Source: Thiohalomonas sp041685045 (GTDB taxonomy: Bacteria; Pseudomonadota; Gammaproteobacteria; Thiohalomonadales; Thiohalomonadaceae). Taken from it: a stretch of DNA of 64,000 nucleotides. Of this stretch, positions 54,550 through 63,028 are shown one piece after another; the first letter of the stretch is position 1; each line of letters starts with the position of its first letter. The translations under genes and the position numbers were made by a program. Location: contig JAWLGP010000003.1 in NCBI GenBank assembly GCA_041685045.1, positions 62,001 to 126,000 on the forward strand, in the 5' to 3' direction. The notes beneath the pieces are model-generated. The model made no database searches, was not told the DNA's origin, and was given only the letters and a program-made list of their open reading frames with translations.

Positions 54550-55599
54550 TCAGGCAATGGTGATCCGATCCGAGGCGTACACATCCTGGATCGCGTTCAA
54601 TAGGGCCACCCCCTCCTCCATCGGCCGTTGGAACGCCTTGCGCCCCGAGATCAGCCCCATACCGCCGGCACGCTTGTTGATGACCGCGGTACGCACCGCC
54701 TGCTGCAGGTCATCGGCGCCGGACGGCCCACCGGAGTTGATCATGCCGATCCTTCCCATGTAGCAGTTCGCCACCTGATAACGGACCATGTCGATGGGGT
54801 GGTCCGAGGTCAGTTCCTGGTAGACCTTGGGGTGGGTCTTGCCGAAGTTGATCGCGGTATAGCCGCCGTTGCACATCGCCTGCTTTTGTTTGACGATATC
54901 CGCCTCGATGGTCACCGCCAGGTGATTGGCCTGCCCGGTCAGGTCGGCGGACTCGTGATAGTCCTGCCCATCCTTCTTGAAGCCGCTGTTGCGCAAGTAG
55001 GCCCAGAGGAAGGTGACCATGCCCATTTCGTGGGCGCGCGCGAACGCCTCGCTCACTTCGATGATCTGCCGGCGCGACTCGGGCGAGCCGAAATAAATGG
55101 TGGCACCGACCGCCACCGCCCCCATCTCGAATGCCTGCTCCACTGAGGCGAACATGGTCTGATCGTGCAGGCTCGGGTAGGTCAGGAGCTCGTTGTGGTT
55201 GAGCTTCACCAGAAACGGGATCTTGTGGGCATACTTGCGCGCCACCGTCCCCAGCACGCCCAGGGTCGAGGCCACCGCGTTGCAGCCCCCCTCGATGGCG
55301 AGCCGAACGATGTTTTCGGGATCAAAATAGATGGGGTTCGGTGCGAACGAGGCGCCGGCAGAGTGCTCGATGCCCTGGTCGACCGGCAGAATGGACATAT
55401 AACCCGTGCCGGCCAGCCGGCCGGTATTGAACAGCAACTGCATGTTGCGCAGCACCGTCGGCGAGCGGTCCGTTGCCGCCATCACGCGATCGATGAAATC
55501 CGGCCCCGGCAGGTGCAGCGTATCGCGGGGGATCCCTTGGCACTGATGCTCCAACAGATACCCGGCTTTGTCTCCCAGATAGTCGGTAATCTCGGCCAT
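54550..55599 (-). CDS. fbaB: Fructose-bisphosphate aldolase class I (FbaB/DhnA type)
   Basis: FbaB cleaves or forms fructose 1,6-bisphosphate by a metal-free Schiff-base mechanism. The 349-residue protein is close to E. coli FbaB over its whole length: DTLHLPGPDFIDRVM, GYMSILPVDQGIEHSAGASF, FLVKLNHNELLTYP, VGATIYFGSPESRRQI, HLAVTIEADIVKQK (catalytic lysine region) and AVINKRAGGMGLISGRKAF. GAGAGGAG is 9 bp upstream of the ATG. Its promoter must lie in or beside the tandem repeat array just upstream. Confidence 0.96.
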   Translation of the reverse strand: MAEITDYLGDKAGYLLEHQCQGIPRDTLHLPGPDFIDRVMAATDRSPTVLRNMQLLFNTGRLAGTGYMSILPVDQGIEHSAGASFAPNPIYFDPENIVRLAIEGGCNAVASTLGVLGTVARKYAHKIPFLVKLNHNELLTYPSLHDQTMFASVEQAFEMGAVAVGATIYFGSPESRRQIIEVSEAFARAHEMGMVTFLWAYLRNSGFKKDGQDYHESADLTGQANHLAVTIEADIVKQKQAMCNGGYTAINFGKTHPKVYQELTSDHPIDMVRYQVANCYMGRIGMINSGGPSGADDLQQAVRTAVINKRAGGMGLISGRKAFQRPMEEGVALLNAIQDVYASDRITIA

Positions 55600-55636
55600 T
55601 TCTTCGCACTCCTCTCGCTGGCGTTACGAAACAGCA

Positions 55637-56548
55637 TATGCATAGCCGGCAGTCCGGGCCACGTCGGTCGGCCCCCAAACGCCCTGCCCGCGTGGGCTTG
55701 GTTCCAATAGCATTCAACAGGATTAACAGGATGTTCAGGATTAACAGGATAAAAGCGGCGGGATTGGGTTCTCGACTCAGCCCAGTCCAGGCATTGTTCT
55801 CGCCTTCAATCCATCCTGTTAATCCTCTGAAATTGTTACTCCTCCGCCTGTCACACGGCTATGCATAGCCTGCGATCCGGGCCACGTCGGTCGGCCCCCA
55901 AACGCCCTGCCCGCGTGGGCTTGGTTCCAATGGCATTCAACAGGATTAACAGGATGTTTCAGGATTGACCGGATAAAAGCGGCGGGATTTGGGTTCTCGA
56001 CTCAGCCCAGTCCAGGCATTGTTCTCGCCTTCAGTCCATCCTGTTAATCCTGTGAAATCCTGTTAATCCTGTGAAATTGTTACTCCTCCGCCTGTCACAT
56101 GGCTATGCATAGCCTGCGATCCGGGCCACGTCGGTCGGCCCCCAAACGCCCTGCCCGCGTGGGCTTGGTTCCAATGGCATTCAACAGGATTAACAGGATG
56201 TTTCAGGATTAACAGGATAAAAGCGGCGGGATTGGGTTCTCGACTCAGCCCAGTCCAGGCATTGTTCTCGCCTTCAATCCATCCTGTTAATCCTGTGAAA
56301 TTGTTACTCCTCCGCCTGTCACATGGCTATGCATAGCCTGCGATCCGGGCCACGTCGGTCAGCCCCCAAACGCCCTGCCCGCGTGGGCTTGGTTCCAATA
56401 GCATTCAACAGGATTAACAGGATAAAAGCGGCGGGATTGGGTTCTCGACTCAGCCCAGTCCAGGCATTGTTCTCGCCTTCAATCCATCCTGTTAATCCTG
56501 CGAAATCCTGTTAATCCTGTGAAATTGTTACTCCTCCGCCTGTCACAT
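55637..56548. repeat. Tandem array of four 215-244 bp units (gap 55600-56542)
   Basis: Units start with TATGCATAGCC at 55637, 55860, 56104 and 56328 (periods 223, 244 and 224 bp). Each holds CCGGGCCACGTCGGTCRGCC, a CAGGATTAACAGGAT left arm, a core with GGGTTCTCGACTCAGCCCAG, and CCTGTTAATCC right arms, and ends CTCCTCCGCCTGTCACATGG. Unit lengths differ by gain or loss of 17-20 bp arm sub-repeats. The last unit runs into the rsmJ stop codon, and every earlier unit carries a copy of that 3' end. Two open frames inside it are translated repeat and not genes. Confidence 0.93.
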
Positions 56549-57310
56549 GGCCCGGATCACGTAGACGTCGAAGCGGTGGCTGCGGGTGGGGAAACTCAGG
56601 GTGGGCTGGATGTTCGCGAGCGGTGCGGCGAAATCGGGGCGTTTGACCACGACCCGCTCCCGCGCCACGGTGAGGGCGGCCGTCAGCAACCGGTCCGCAT
56701 CTTCATCGGCGCCGATCACCGCCTGGAACGCCTGCATCTCCTTCTTCACCTTGGCGTGCCGCTCCTTTTTCGGGTACATCGGGTCGAGATAGACCACCTC
56801 CGGCCGCTCCGGGGGCGACAGCTCGCGCATGTAGGCGGGCGCATCTTTGTGCACCAGGTGCATCCGTTCGGCGATCACCCGGACGTCGGCGTCCTCCGCG
56901 GCACGCCGCAGGCCGTCCTCCAGCAGCAACGCGGCAACGGGCGAGCGCTCCACCAGGGTCACCTCGCAGCCGAGGGCGGCAAGGACAAAGGCATCGCGGC
57001 CGAGTCCGGCGGTGGCATCCAGCACCGTGGGTGACCGTCCCCCCTTGAGGCCGATGGCCTTGGCGAGGGGTTGTCCCCGGCCACCACCAAAGCGGCGTCG
57101 GTGGCCCACGGCGCCACCTACTAAATCCACCCAGATCGGCCCCTGGCGCGGGTCGTCGCACTGGCGCAGCTGGACCCGCTCGCCGCCGACCTCCAGCACA
57201 AAACCGGACGAAGGATTGAGGGCGAACGCAAGCCCCCAGCGGGCAGCCAGCTCGCGGGCGCGGGCCTCCTGCTCGGGGGCGGCGGGAACGACAGGGACGG
57301 GTGGTTTCAC
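56543..57310 (-). CDS. rsmJ: 16S rRNA (guanine(1516)-N(2))-methyltransferase
   Basis: RsmJ methylates G1516 of 16S rRNA. The 255-residue protein has the SAM-binding VLDATAGLGRDAFVLAALGC, the acidic VTLVERSPVAALLLEDGL, and VVYLDPMYPKKERHAKVKKE with its DPMYP catalytic segment. The last codons (RAM-stop) lie inside sequence repeated upstream of fbaB, so the duplication that made the tandem array included this gene's 3' end. Confidence 0.94.
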   Translation of the reverse strand: MKPPVPVVPAAPEQEARARELAARWGLAFALNPSSGFVLEVGGERVQLRQCDDPRQGPIWVDLVGGAVGHRRRFGGGRGQPLAKAIGLKGGRSPTVLDATAGLGRDAFVLAALGCEVTLVERSPVAALLLEDGLRRAAEDADVRVIAERMHLVHKDAPAYMRELSPPERPEVVYLDPMYPKKERHAKVKKEMQAFQAVIGADEDADRLLTAALTVARERVVVKRPDFAAPLANIQPTLSFPTRSHRFDVYVIRAM

Positions 57311-57338
57311 GGGCGCTCCCGAACTTGTGATCAGGAAA

Positions 57339-57478
57339 ATAGGACAGGATTAACAGGATTTTTTCAGGACTGACAGGATGGATTAAAGCGGCGACCACAT
57401 GCCTTTGTTGTTCTCATTCCACTTACTTAGGCCTTTTCCTGTTAATCCTGAAAAAATCCTGTTCATCCTGTTCCATTG
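57339..57478. repeat. CAGGATTAA-family inverted-repeat element
   Basis: The left arm GGACAGGATTAACAGG at 57342 and the right arm CCTGTTAATCCTG at 57438-57478 flank a core of about 55 bp. It lies between the SpmA-SpmB gene and rsmJ. Confidence 0.88.
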
Positions 57479-57535
57479 ACAAAAGGTGCCACGTTTCCAC
57501 CTTCGCAGTGCACCTAAATGTTCGTGTTCCCGCAT

Positions 57536-58813
57536 TCAAAGGGCCGAATAGAGCAGGCTGCAGGCGGCCACTGCCGCGATCACGCCGGCCAAATCGGCGG
57601 TCAGCGCCGCCGCCAGCGCATGGCGGATGCGCCGCACCTGGACCGCGCCGAAATAGACCGCCAGGACATAGAACGTGGTCTCCGTCGAGCCCTGCAGCGT
57701 GCTCACCAGATAGCCGGTATAGCTGTCCGGGCCGATGGCCGGGTCGTTGATGATGGAGGCCAAAATCCCGTAGGCACCGGAGCCGGATAGCGGGCGCAGC
57801 AGCGCCATCGGCAGCGCCTCGGCAGGCATGCCGAGCGGCGCGGTCCACTGCCCGATCCAGCCGACAACCGCCTCCAGGGCCCCGCTCGCCCGCAGCATAC
57901 CCACGGCCACCAGGATGGCGACCAGATAAGGGATGATCCGCAATGCCACCTGAAACCCGTCCTTGGCCCCTTCGACGAACGCCTCGTAGACCGCGACCCG
58001 CCGCACGACACCGAAGCCGAGGAACCCGACCATCAGCCCCGGCAGAATCCAAGGCGCCACCAGGCTGCCATAGGCGACCGCCAGCGGGATCAGGGCCAAC
58101 AACGCCGCCAGCGCCGTGATCGAGACTCCGACCGGATAGCCGCCGCCGGCCTCCGGCAGCGGCTCGGCGCCCGCCTCCGCACCCGATGCCGGCGTCGCGG
58201 CCCCGGTCGGGGCGGGAAAGAACCGGCGAAAGGTGAAGGCGGCGGTGATCGCTACCGCGGTGGAGCAGAAGGTGGCGAACAGGGTGGTCGGCAGAATTCC
58301 GGCCGGGTCGGCCGAACCGGCGGCAGCCCGCAGGGCGATGACGCCGGTCGGCAACAGGGTGATGGACGAGGTGTTGATGGCGAGAAAAAGCACCATCGCA
58401 TCGGTCGCGGTACCCGGACGCGGATTGAGCCGCTCCAGCTCCTGCATGGCGCGGATCCCGAAGGGCGTGGCGGCATTGCCGAGTCCCAGCGCGTTGGCCG
58501 ACAGATTGAGCACCATCGCCCCCATTGCCGGGTGGCCGGCGGGGACCTGCGGAAACAATCGAACCAGCAGCGGCTGGATCAGCCGGGCCAGAATGTTCAA
58601 CATGCCCCCGGCCTCGGCCACCTTGACCAGTCCGAGGAACAGGGTCATCACCCCCACCAGCCCGATGGCGAGCTCCACGGCGCCCGACGCCGAATCGATC
58701 ATCGCCGTCGACAGCGCGTTCATCGGCGCCTCGCCGACGCCGTCCCACTGGATCTGCCGCCAGCCGGCGGTCACGAAGGCGACAACGACCAGGACGAAAA
58801 AGACGCTATTCAC
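57536..58813 (-). CDS. Fused SpmA-SpmB nucleoside-recognition (Gate domain) membrane protein
   Basis: The 425-residue membrane protein joins an SpmA-like half (about 1-200, with MVLNLSANALGLGNAATPFG and NTSSITLLPTGVIALRAA) to an SpmB-like half (about 235-425, with ALRIIPYLVAILVAVGMLRA and GSTETTFYVLAVYFGAVQVR). About nine to ten membrane helices are expected. In spore formers SpmA and SpmB affect core dehydration; in Gram-negative bacteria the role is unknown and transport is assumed. It is divergent from mscS. Confidence 0.87.
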   Translation of the reverse strand: MNSVFFVLVVVAFVTAGWRQIQWDGVGEAPMNALSTAMIDSASGAVELAIGLVGVMTLFLGLVKVAEAGGMLNILARLIQPLLVRLFPQVPAGHPAMGAMVLNLSANALGLGNAATPFGIRAMQELERLNPRPGTATDAMVLFLAINTSSITLLPTGVIALRAAAGSADPAGILPTTLFATFCSTAVAITAAFTFRRFFPAPTGAATPASGAEAGAEPLPEAGGGYPVGVSITALAALLALIPLAVAYGSLVAPWILPGLMVGFLGFGVVRRVAVYEAFVEGAKDGFQVALRIIPYLVAILVAVGMLRASGALEAVVGWIGQWTAPLGMPAEALPMALLRPLSGSGAYGILASIINDPAIGPDSYTGYLVSTLQGSTETTFYVLAVYFGAVQVRRIRHALAAALTADLAGVIAAVAACSLLYSAL

Positions 58814-58925
58814 GATGCCCTTCCGGTTGCGGGGGTAAAACGGCGCGAACGTCTAACCTTGTTCACACACACGCCGCGCGCAACGGTAACAAAGCCACTG
58901 CGGCGAGACAATTTCGGGGTTCGCA

Positions 58926-59834
58926 ATGGACGTTCTACAGGATTTGCCCACGCTGTTCGACTGGAGAACGCTGCTCCTGACCGCATTGCGCGTGTTGCTG
59001 GTGATTGGGCTCGCCTTTGCCCTGCTGAGCCTGACCCGGCTATTTACCACCCGCCTCGAGCAGCGGATTATTGCCCGCGCCTTGGGGGAACGCGAAGGCG
59101 CCGAGGAGTTCGGCAAGCGGATCAGCACCCTGGTGCGTCTCATCCGACAGGGCCTGGTTATTTCGATCGGTGTGGTGGCCCTGCTTGTCATCCTGCGTGA
59201 TCTCGGTGTCGAGATCGGCCCCATCCTGGCCAGTGCCGGCATCGTCGGACTGGCAGTGGGATTCGGTGCGCAAAACCTGGTGCGCGACGTGATTTCCGGT
59301 TTTTTTCTAATCATCGAGGACCAGATCCGCGTCGGCGATGTCGCCGTCATCAACGGTACCGGCGGGCTGGTCGAGCAGATCAACTTCCGCACGACCGTGC
59401 TGCGCGACATCGCAGGCGTGGTTCACATCTTCCCCAACGGCACCATCACCACGCTCTCCAACATGACCCATGAGTGGTCTGCCTACGTCTTTGAGATCGG
59501 AGTGGCCTACAAGGAGGATGTCGACCGGGTCATTGCCCTGCTCGAACAGGTCGGTGCCGAGTTGCGCGCGGATGCCAAGTTCGGACCGGCGCTGATCGCC
59601 GATATCGAGGTGTTCGGACTCGACCAGTTTGCCGAGTCGTCGCTGGTCATCAAGGGGCGCCTGAAGACCCGGCCGATCAAGCAGTGGGAGGTGGGGCGGG
59701 AATTCCGGCGGCGGGTCAAGCACGCATTCGACGCTGCCGGAGTCGAGATCCCGTTCCCCCATCGTTCACTCTATTTCGGGGAAGTCAGCCGCCCATTCGA
59801 CGTCTCGGTGAGGGCCGAACCACCGAACCCTTAA
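58926..59834 (+). CDS. Small-conductance mechanosensitive channel (MscS family)
   Basis: The 302-residue inner-membrane protein has three membrane helices (about 15-38, 75-97, 98-125) and the pore-lining TM3 sequence GPILASAGIVGLAVGFGAQN, LVRDVISGFF, then the beta domain (GDVAVINGTGGLVEQINFRT) and the C-terminal alpha/beta domain. Length and order match E. coli MscS. It releases solutes on hypo-osmotic shock. A histidine-kinase tail remnant follows it. Confidence 0.92.
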   Translation: MDVLQDLPTLFDWRTLLLTALRVLLVIGLAFALLSLTRLFTTRLEQRIIARALGEREGAEEFGKRISTLVRLIRQGLVISIGVVALLVILRDLGVEIGPILASAGIVGLAVGFGAQNLVRDVISGFFLIIEDQIRVGDVAVINGTGGLVEQINFRTTVLRDIAGVVHIFPNGTITTLSNMTHEWSAYVFEIGVAYKEDVDRVIALLEQVGAELRADAKFGPALIADIEVFGLDQFAESSLVIKGRLKTRPIKQWEVGREFRRRVKHAFDAAGVEIPFPHRSLYFGEVSRPFDVSVRAEPPNP

Positions 59835-59889
59835 CCATTCGCGGCTTGGCGCCAACGGATTTCATTGCCGCGACAATGCCGGCGCGAAA

Positions 59890-60007
59890 AACGCTTGGCG
59901 GTGGCACTGAGGTTGATTCGATGCCCGGTCAGGGTGCAACATTGCGCTTCATTTGGCCACGCGACATGGCCCGAAGCGGAGTTTCTCTTCTCTTTCTCAA
60001 TGCCTAG
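59890..60007 (+). pseudogene. Remnant of a sensor histidine kinase C-terminus
   Basis: In one frame the DNA encodes KTLGGGTEVDSMPGQGATLR then FIWP, matching the end of kinase catalytic domains (GG-x-x-x-V-x-S-x-P-G-x-G-T-x-F/L). No N, G1 or G2 box lies upstream, because mscS ends only 56 bp earlier. It is best read as the last 25-40 codons of a deleted kinase gene. The frame stops at 60005-60007. Confidence 0.4.
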
Positions 60008-60041
60008 GCTGAAAAAACGACCTCTGCGATGGAGAGCCTCA

Positions 60042-60884
60042 ATGCACCGATTCCGGCGCTCATCGCTCCGATGCCGGGCCTGGCTCTGCACCACTCTCCT
60101 GCTGCTTTTTGCGAGTGCCGCCGGTGCCGGCAGCTGGCTGCCCGAAGAGGAGCTGTTCGAACCGCCTTTGGCTTCCCCGGAAGAGCCGCGCTTTTTTGCC
60201 GCCTTTCGCCAATACCGGTCACCCAGCGTCGACGGCAACGCCCTGGCGTTCGGGGCCGGAGAGACCCTGCCGATCTACAGTTTCGGACAGGATCACGATC
60301 GTTCCGGCGTGCAGTTGGCGATCCACGGCGGCGTGATCGGCCTGCTCGACATCGGCACCGAGTCGGATGCACTGGTCAATGCCGATTACATCATCGGCAT
60401 TCCGCTGCTCTGGCGTAACGGCCCCTGGTCGGGGCGGCTCCGCTTCTATCACCAGAGTTCCCATCTCGGTGACGATTATCTCATCTATCGGGCCACCTTC
60501 CGGACCGAGTTCGCCTTCGAGTCTTTGGAACTGCTGCTCTCGTACGACAACGACCGTTGGCGGCTTTATGGTGGCGGTGAATACCTCTGGCAGCGCATTC
60601 CCGCGCAGCTCGATCCGCTGCGGGTCCGGGGCGGTTTCGAATACCGCTCGCGCCGGGGATGGCTTGGGCAGGGCCGGCCTTACCTGGGGGTTGATCTCAG
60701 GGCCTGGGAGGAACTCGGATGGGATGCCGCGACAGCGGTTCAGGTCGGTGTGCAGTTCGACAACGAAGACTCGGGCCACTTTCTGCGGCTGTTCGCCGAA
60801 ATGCACACCGGCTACTCGCCCCACGGGCAGTTTTTCATCGAGGACGCGGACTGGGCCGGAATCGGGCTCCAGTTCGGATTTTGA
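60042..60884 (+). CDS. DUF1207 family outer-membrane-like protein
   Basis: The 280-residue protein from the ATG at 60042 (GGAG 8 bp upstream) has a signal peptide (basic MHRFRRSSLRCR, hydrophobic WLCTTLLLLFASAAGA, cleavage near residue 29). The mature part alternates hydrophobic and aromatic residues and ends in GIGLQFGF with a terminal Phe, as in outer-membrane beta-barrels. It resembles DUF1207 proteins (DYLIYRATFRTEFAFESLEL, GYSPHGQFF), whose role is unknown. Upstream in-frame starts at 59865 and 60000 are possible but less likely. Confidence 0.78.
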   Translation: MHRFRRSSLRCRAWLCTTLLLLFASAAGAGSWLPEEELFEPPLASPEEPRFFAAFRQYRSPSVDGNALAFGAGETLPIYSFGQDHDRSGVQLAIHGGVIGLLDIGTESDALVNADYIIGIPLLWRNGPWSGRLRFYHQSSHLGDDYLIYRATFRTEFAFESLELLLSYDNDRWRLYGGGEYLWQRIPAQLDPLRVRGGFEYRSRRGWLGQGRPYLGVDLRAWEELGWDAATAVQVGVQFDNEDSGHFLRLFAEMHTGYSPHGQFFIEDADWAGIGLQFGF

Positions 60885-60928
60885 GTCGGCTTCCCTATAC
60901 CTCCCTTCGACCTCGTCTACACTTTCGA

Positions 60929-60977
60929 TGCGGCAAAGGAAAGCCGCTGCAATAAGGGTGCCGGGCGAGAGCCCGGC
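60929..60977 (+). other. Two stable hairpins after the DUF1207 gene
   Basis: GCGGC-AAAGGAAA-GCCGC (60930-60947) and GCCGGGC-GAGA-GCCCGGC (60960-60977, a GNRA-type loop) lie side by side, followed by a terminator. They could be part of a 3' structure of the DUF1207 transcript or of a structured leader. I do not match them to a known riboswitch class. Confidence 0.4.
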
Positions 60978-60984
60978 GGGCGGC

Positions 60985-61018
60985 GGAAAAGGAAACGGAT
61001 TTCCTTTTCTCCGTTTTT
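60985..61018 (+). terminator. Rho-independent terminator after the DUF1207 gene
   Basis: A 10 bp stem, GAAAAGGAAA with TTTCCTTTTC around a CGGA loop, is followed four bases later by five T residues. The 61019-61253 stretch beyond it holds the AGGAGG ribosome site of the next gene and otherwise nothing I can name. Confidence 0.65.
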
Positions 61019-61253
61019 CACTGTCAGGTGGCGGGCCGTGCATCCTGCTCCAGCCCGCCGGCGCGCGCCCTGCGCTGCGCCGAACCCATCACACCGTTAC
61101 TGCAACGACGCGAGACGCGAGCCGCAACGGAGAGCAATCCCCGATGCGTACACGCTGTAGACCTTACTTGTGAGCATAGCAAGGATCTTATTCGTTGCTA
61201 GTTCCCCCGAAATATCCCGCGAAGGCTCTTATCCCCACGGCAGGAGGTCGCCC

Positions 61254-62627
61254 GTGTTTCTCGAACGCTTCCGTTCCGAGGGCTTGTCGCATCTCTCCTA
61301 TGTGCTGGGTGACGCCGGCGAAGCGTTTGTCGTTGACCCGAGGCGTGATGTCGACGACTACCTTGAGTGTGCACACCGCCACGGCAGCCGCATCACCCGA
61401 ATCCTGGAAACCCACCGCAACGAAGACTATGTCGTCGGCTCCTGTGAACTGGCGGCACGCACCGGAGCCACCATTCACCACGGTGCGGCGCTGGGGTTCC
61501 GCTATGGCCTGCCGGCCGGCGACGGCCAGTGCTTCGAAAGTGGTGACTTGCGTATCGAGGTCCTGGAGACGCCGGGCCATACCGATGAGAGCCTCGCGTT
61601 CGCGCTCTACGACCTTGCCGGCGACGAACGCCTGCCCGTCGCCGTTTTCACCGGCGACACCCTGTTCATCGGCAGTACCGGCCGCACCGATCTCCTCGAG
61701 GATCGCGCGACGGAGAGCGCCGCGCGTCTCTACGACAGCGTCCACGGCAAGCTGCTCCCGCTCGGCGATCAGACCCTCATCTACCCGGCCCACGGCGCCG
61801 GTTCGGTGTGCGGATCGGGCATGGCCAAACGGGAGTTCTCCAGCATCGGCTACGAACGCGGCACCAACCCCGTGTTCCGGCTGGATCGGGAGGCGTTCAT
61901 TCGGCACAAGCTCGCCGAGCGCCCCTATCAGCCGCCCTACTTCCGCCACATGGAACAGGTCAATCAGGAGGGGCCGGTCATTCGCGGGCACCCGCCAACC
62001 CCTTTACCGCTCACGGCAACGGCGTTCGCCGAGGCGATGGCCAATGGGCTCTGGGCCGTCGACGTGCGCTCGCCGGAGGCGATCGCCGGCGCCCTGATCC
62101 CGGGCAGTCTTGCGCTTCCGGTGGAGATGATCTCAGCGTTCGCCGGATGGTTCCTGCCCGATGGCATCGAGATCGGCCTCATCGCCGACCGCTACGGGGA
62201 CGTGGAGGAAGCGGTTCGCCGTCTTTATCGCCTCGGCTACGACCGGATCGATGCCCGGCTGGACGACGGACTCCACGGCTGGGAGGTCACCGGCCGGCCC
62301 TACCAGACGGTCCCGCCGATCCATGCATCGGCACTCAAGGAGCGGATGGAAAGCGGCACACCGTTTACCTTGCTCGACGTGCGCGGCAGGTCGGAAATCG
62401 CCACGGCCGCCCTGCCCGGCGCCACCGAGATCTACCTCGGCGAACTGCCCGGTGCCCTCGATCGCATCCCCCCCGAACGCCCCATCACCACCTTTTGTGG
62501 TAGCGGCCGCCGCTCCATCATCGCCGCGTCCCTGCTGCTGCGCGCCGGCTTCGATCAGGTGGAGATCTGTCTGGGGTCGATGGAGGCGTGCAAGGCAGTC
62601 GGCTGTCCGATTGAAAGGCGAAGTTAG
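61254..62627 (+). CDS. Metallo-beta-lactamase-fold persulfide dioxygenase fused to two rhodanese domains
   Basis: From the GTG at 61254, placed 6 bp after AGGAGG, the protein has 457 residues (an earlier GTG at 61170 has no such site). An ETHE1-type domain (about 1-220) keeps the mononuclear iron ligands H54 (ETHRNEDY), H109 (TPGHTDES) and D135 (FTGDTLF), though the usual HxHxDH reads HRNEDY. A rhodanese-like domain without active Cys (about 255-345) and a catalytic one with C415 (FCGSGRRS) follow. The layout resembles staphylococcal CstB, which oxidises persulfides and forms thiosulfate, so sulfide detoxification is likely. Confidence 0.88.
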   Translation: MFLERFRSEGLSHLSYVLGDAGEAFVVDPRRDVDDYLECAHRHGSRITRILETHRNEDYVVGSCELAARTGATIHHGAALGFRYGLPAGDGQCFESGDLRIEVLETPGHTDESLAFALYDLAGDERLPVAVFTGDTLFIGSTGRTDLLEDRATESAARLYDSVHGKLLPLGDQTLIYPAHGAGSVCGSGMAKREFSSIGYERGTNPVFRLDREAFIRHKLAERPYQPPYFRHMEQVNQEGPVIRGHPPTPLPLTATAFAEAMANGLWAVDVRSPEAIAGALIPGSLALPVEMISAFAGWFLPDGIEIGLIADRYGDVEEAVRRLYRLGYDRIDARLDDGLHGWEVTGRPYQTVPPIHASALKERMESGTPFTLLDVRGRSEIATAALPGATEIYLGELPGALDRIPPERPITTFCGSGRRSIIAASLLLRAGFDQVEICLGSMEACKAVGCPIERRS

Positions 62628-62633
62628 GAGGAC

Positions 62634-63028
62634 CGTAGGATGGGGTGAGCCCCGCGAACCGCATCACTTTCGCGACCGATGCGGTTCGTTCCTCACCACA
62701 TCCTACGGGCTTAACAGAACAGATACCGGAAATGCCGAGGTGGGAAACCTCTTGAGCAAATACCTTCTTCCATCCTGTTAATCCTGAAAAATCCTGTTAA
62801 TCCTGTTCTATTAGCCAGGCTAGGCGCCCCACAGCGCGACCGATGCGGTTCGTTCCTCACCACATCCTACGGGCTAACAGAACAGATCCAGAAAATGCCG
62901 AGGTGGGAAACATCTTGAGCAAATACCTTCTTCCATCCTGTTAATCCTGAAAAATCCTGTTAATCCTGTTCTATTGGCCCTCGGCGCCCCACAGCACGAC
63001 GATGCGGTTCGTTCCTCACCGCATGCTA
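62634..63028. repeat. Tandem array of about 160 bp composite repeats in the 62628-63025 gap
   Basis: Units align at about 62672, 62836 and 62994 (periods 164 and about 160 bp). Each carries CGATGCGGTTCGTTCCTCAC, and the first two add GAAATGCCGAGGTGGGAAAC-like sequence and a CCTGTTAATCCTG right arm of the CAGGATTAA family. The third is truncated and overlaps the stop codon of the phosphoketolase gene. No gene lies in the gap. Confidence 0.9.

Noticed and set aside
55638..56514. Open frames of 76 and 63 codons in the tandem array
   Set aside because: They are translations of the repeat unit itself, repeated from unit to unit, with no ribosome site.
55637..56548. CRISPR array
   Set aside because: The repeats are long tandem units and short inverted arms, without unique spacers of constant length or cas genes.
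60929..61018. c-di-GMP-I (GEMM) or other known riboswitch
   Set aside because: The two hairpins superficially recall GGCAAA/GAAA elements, but the order and spacing of the conserved nucleotides do not match, and a terminator separates them from the next gene.
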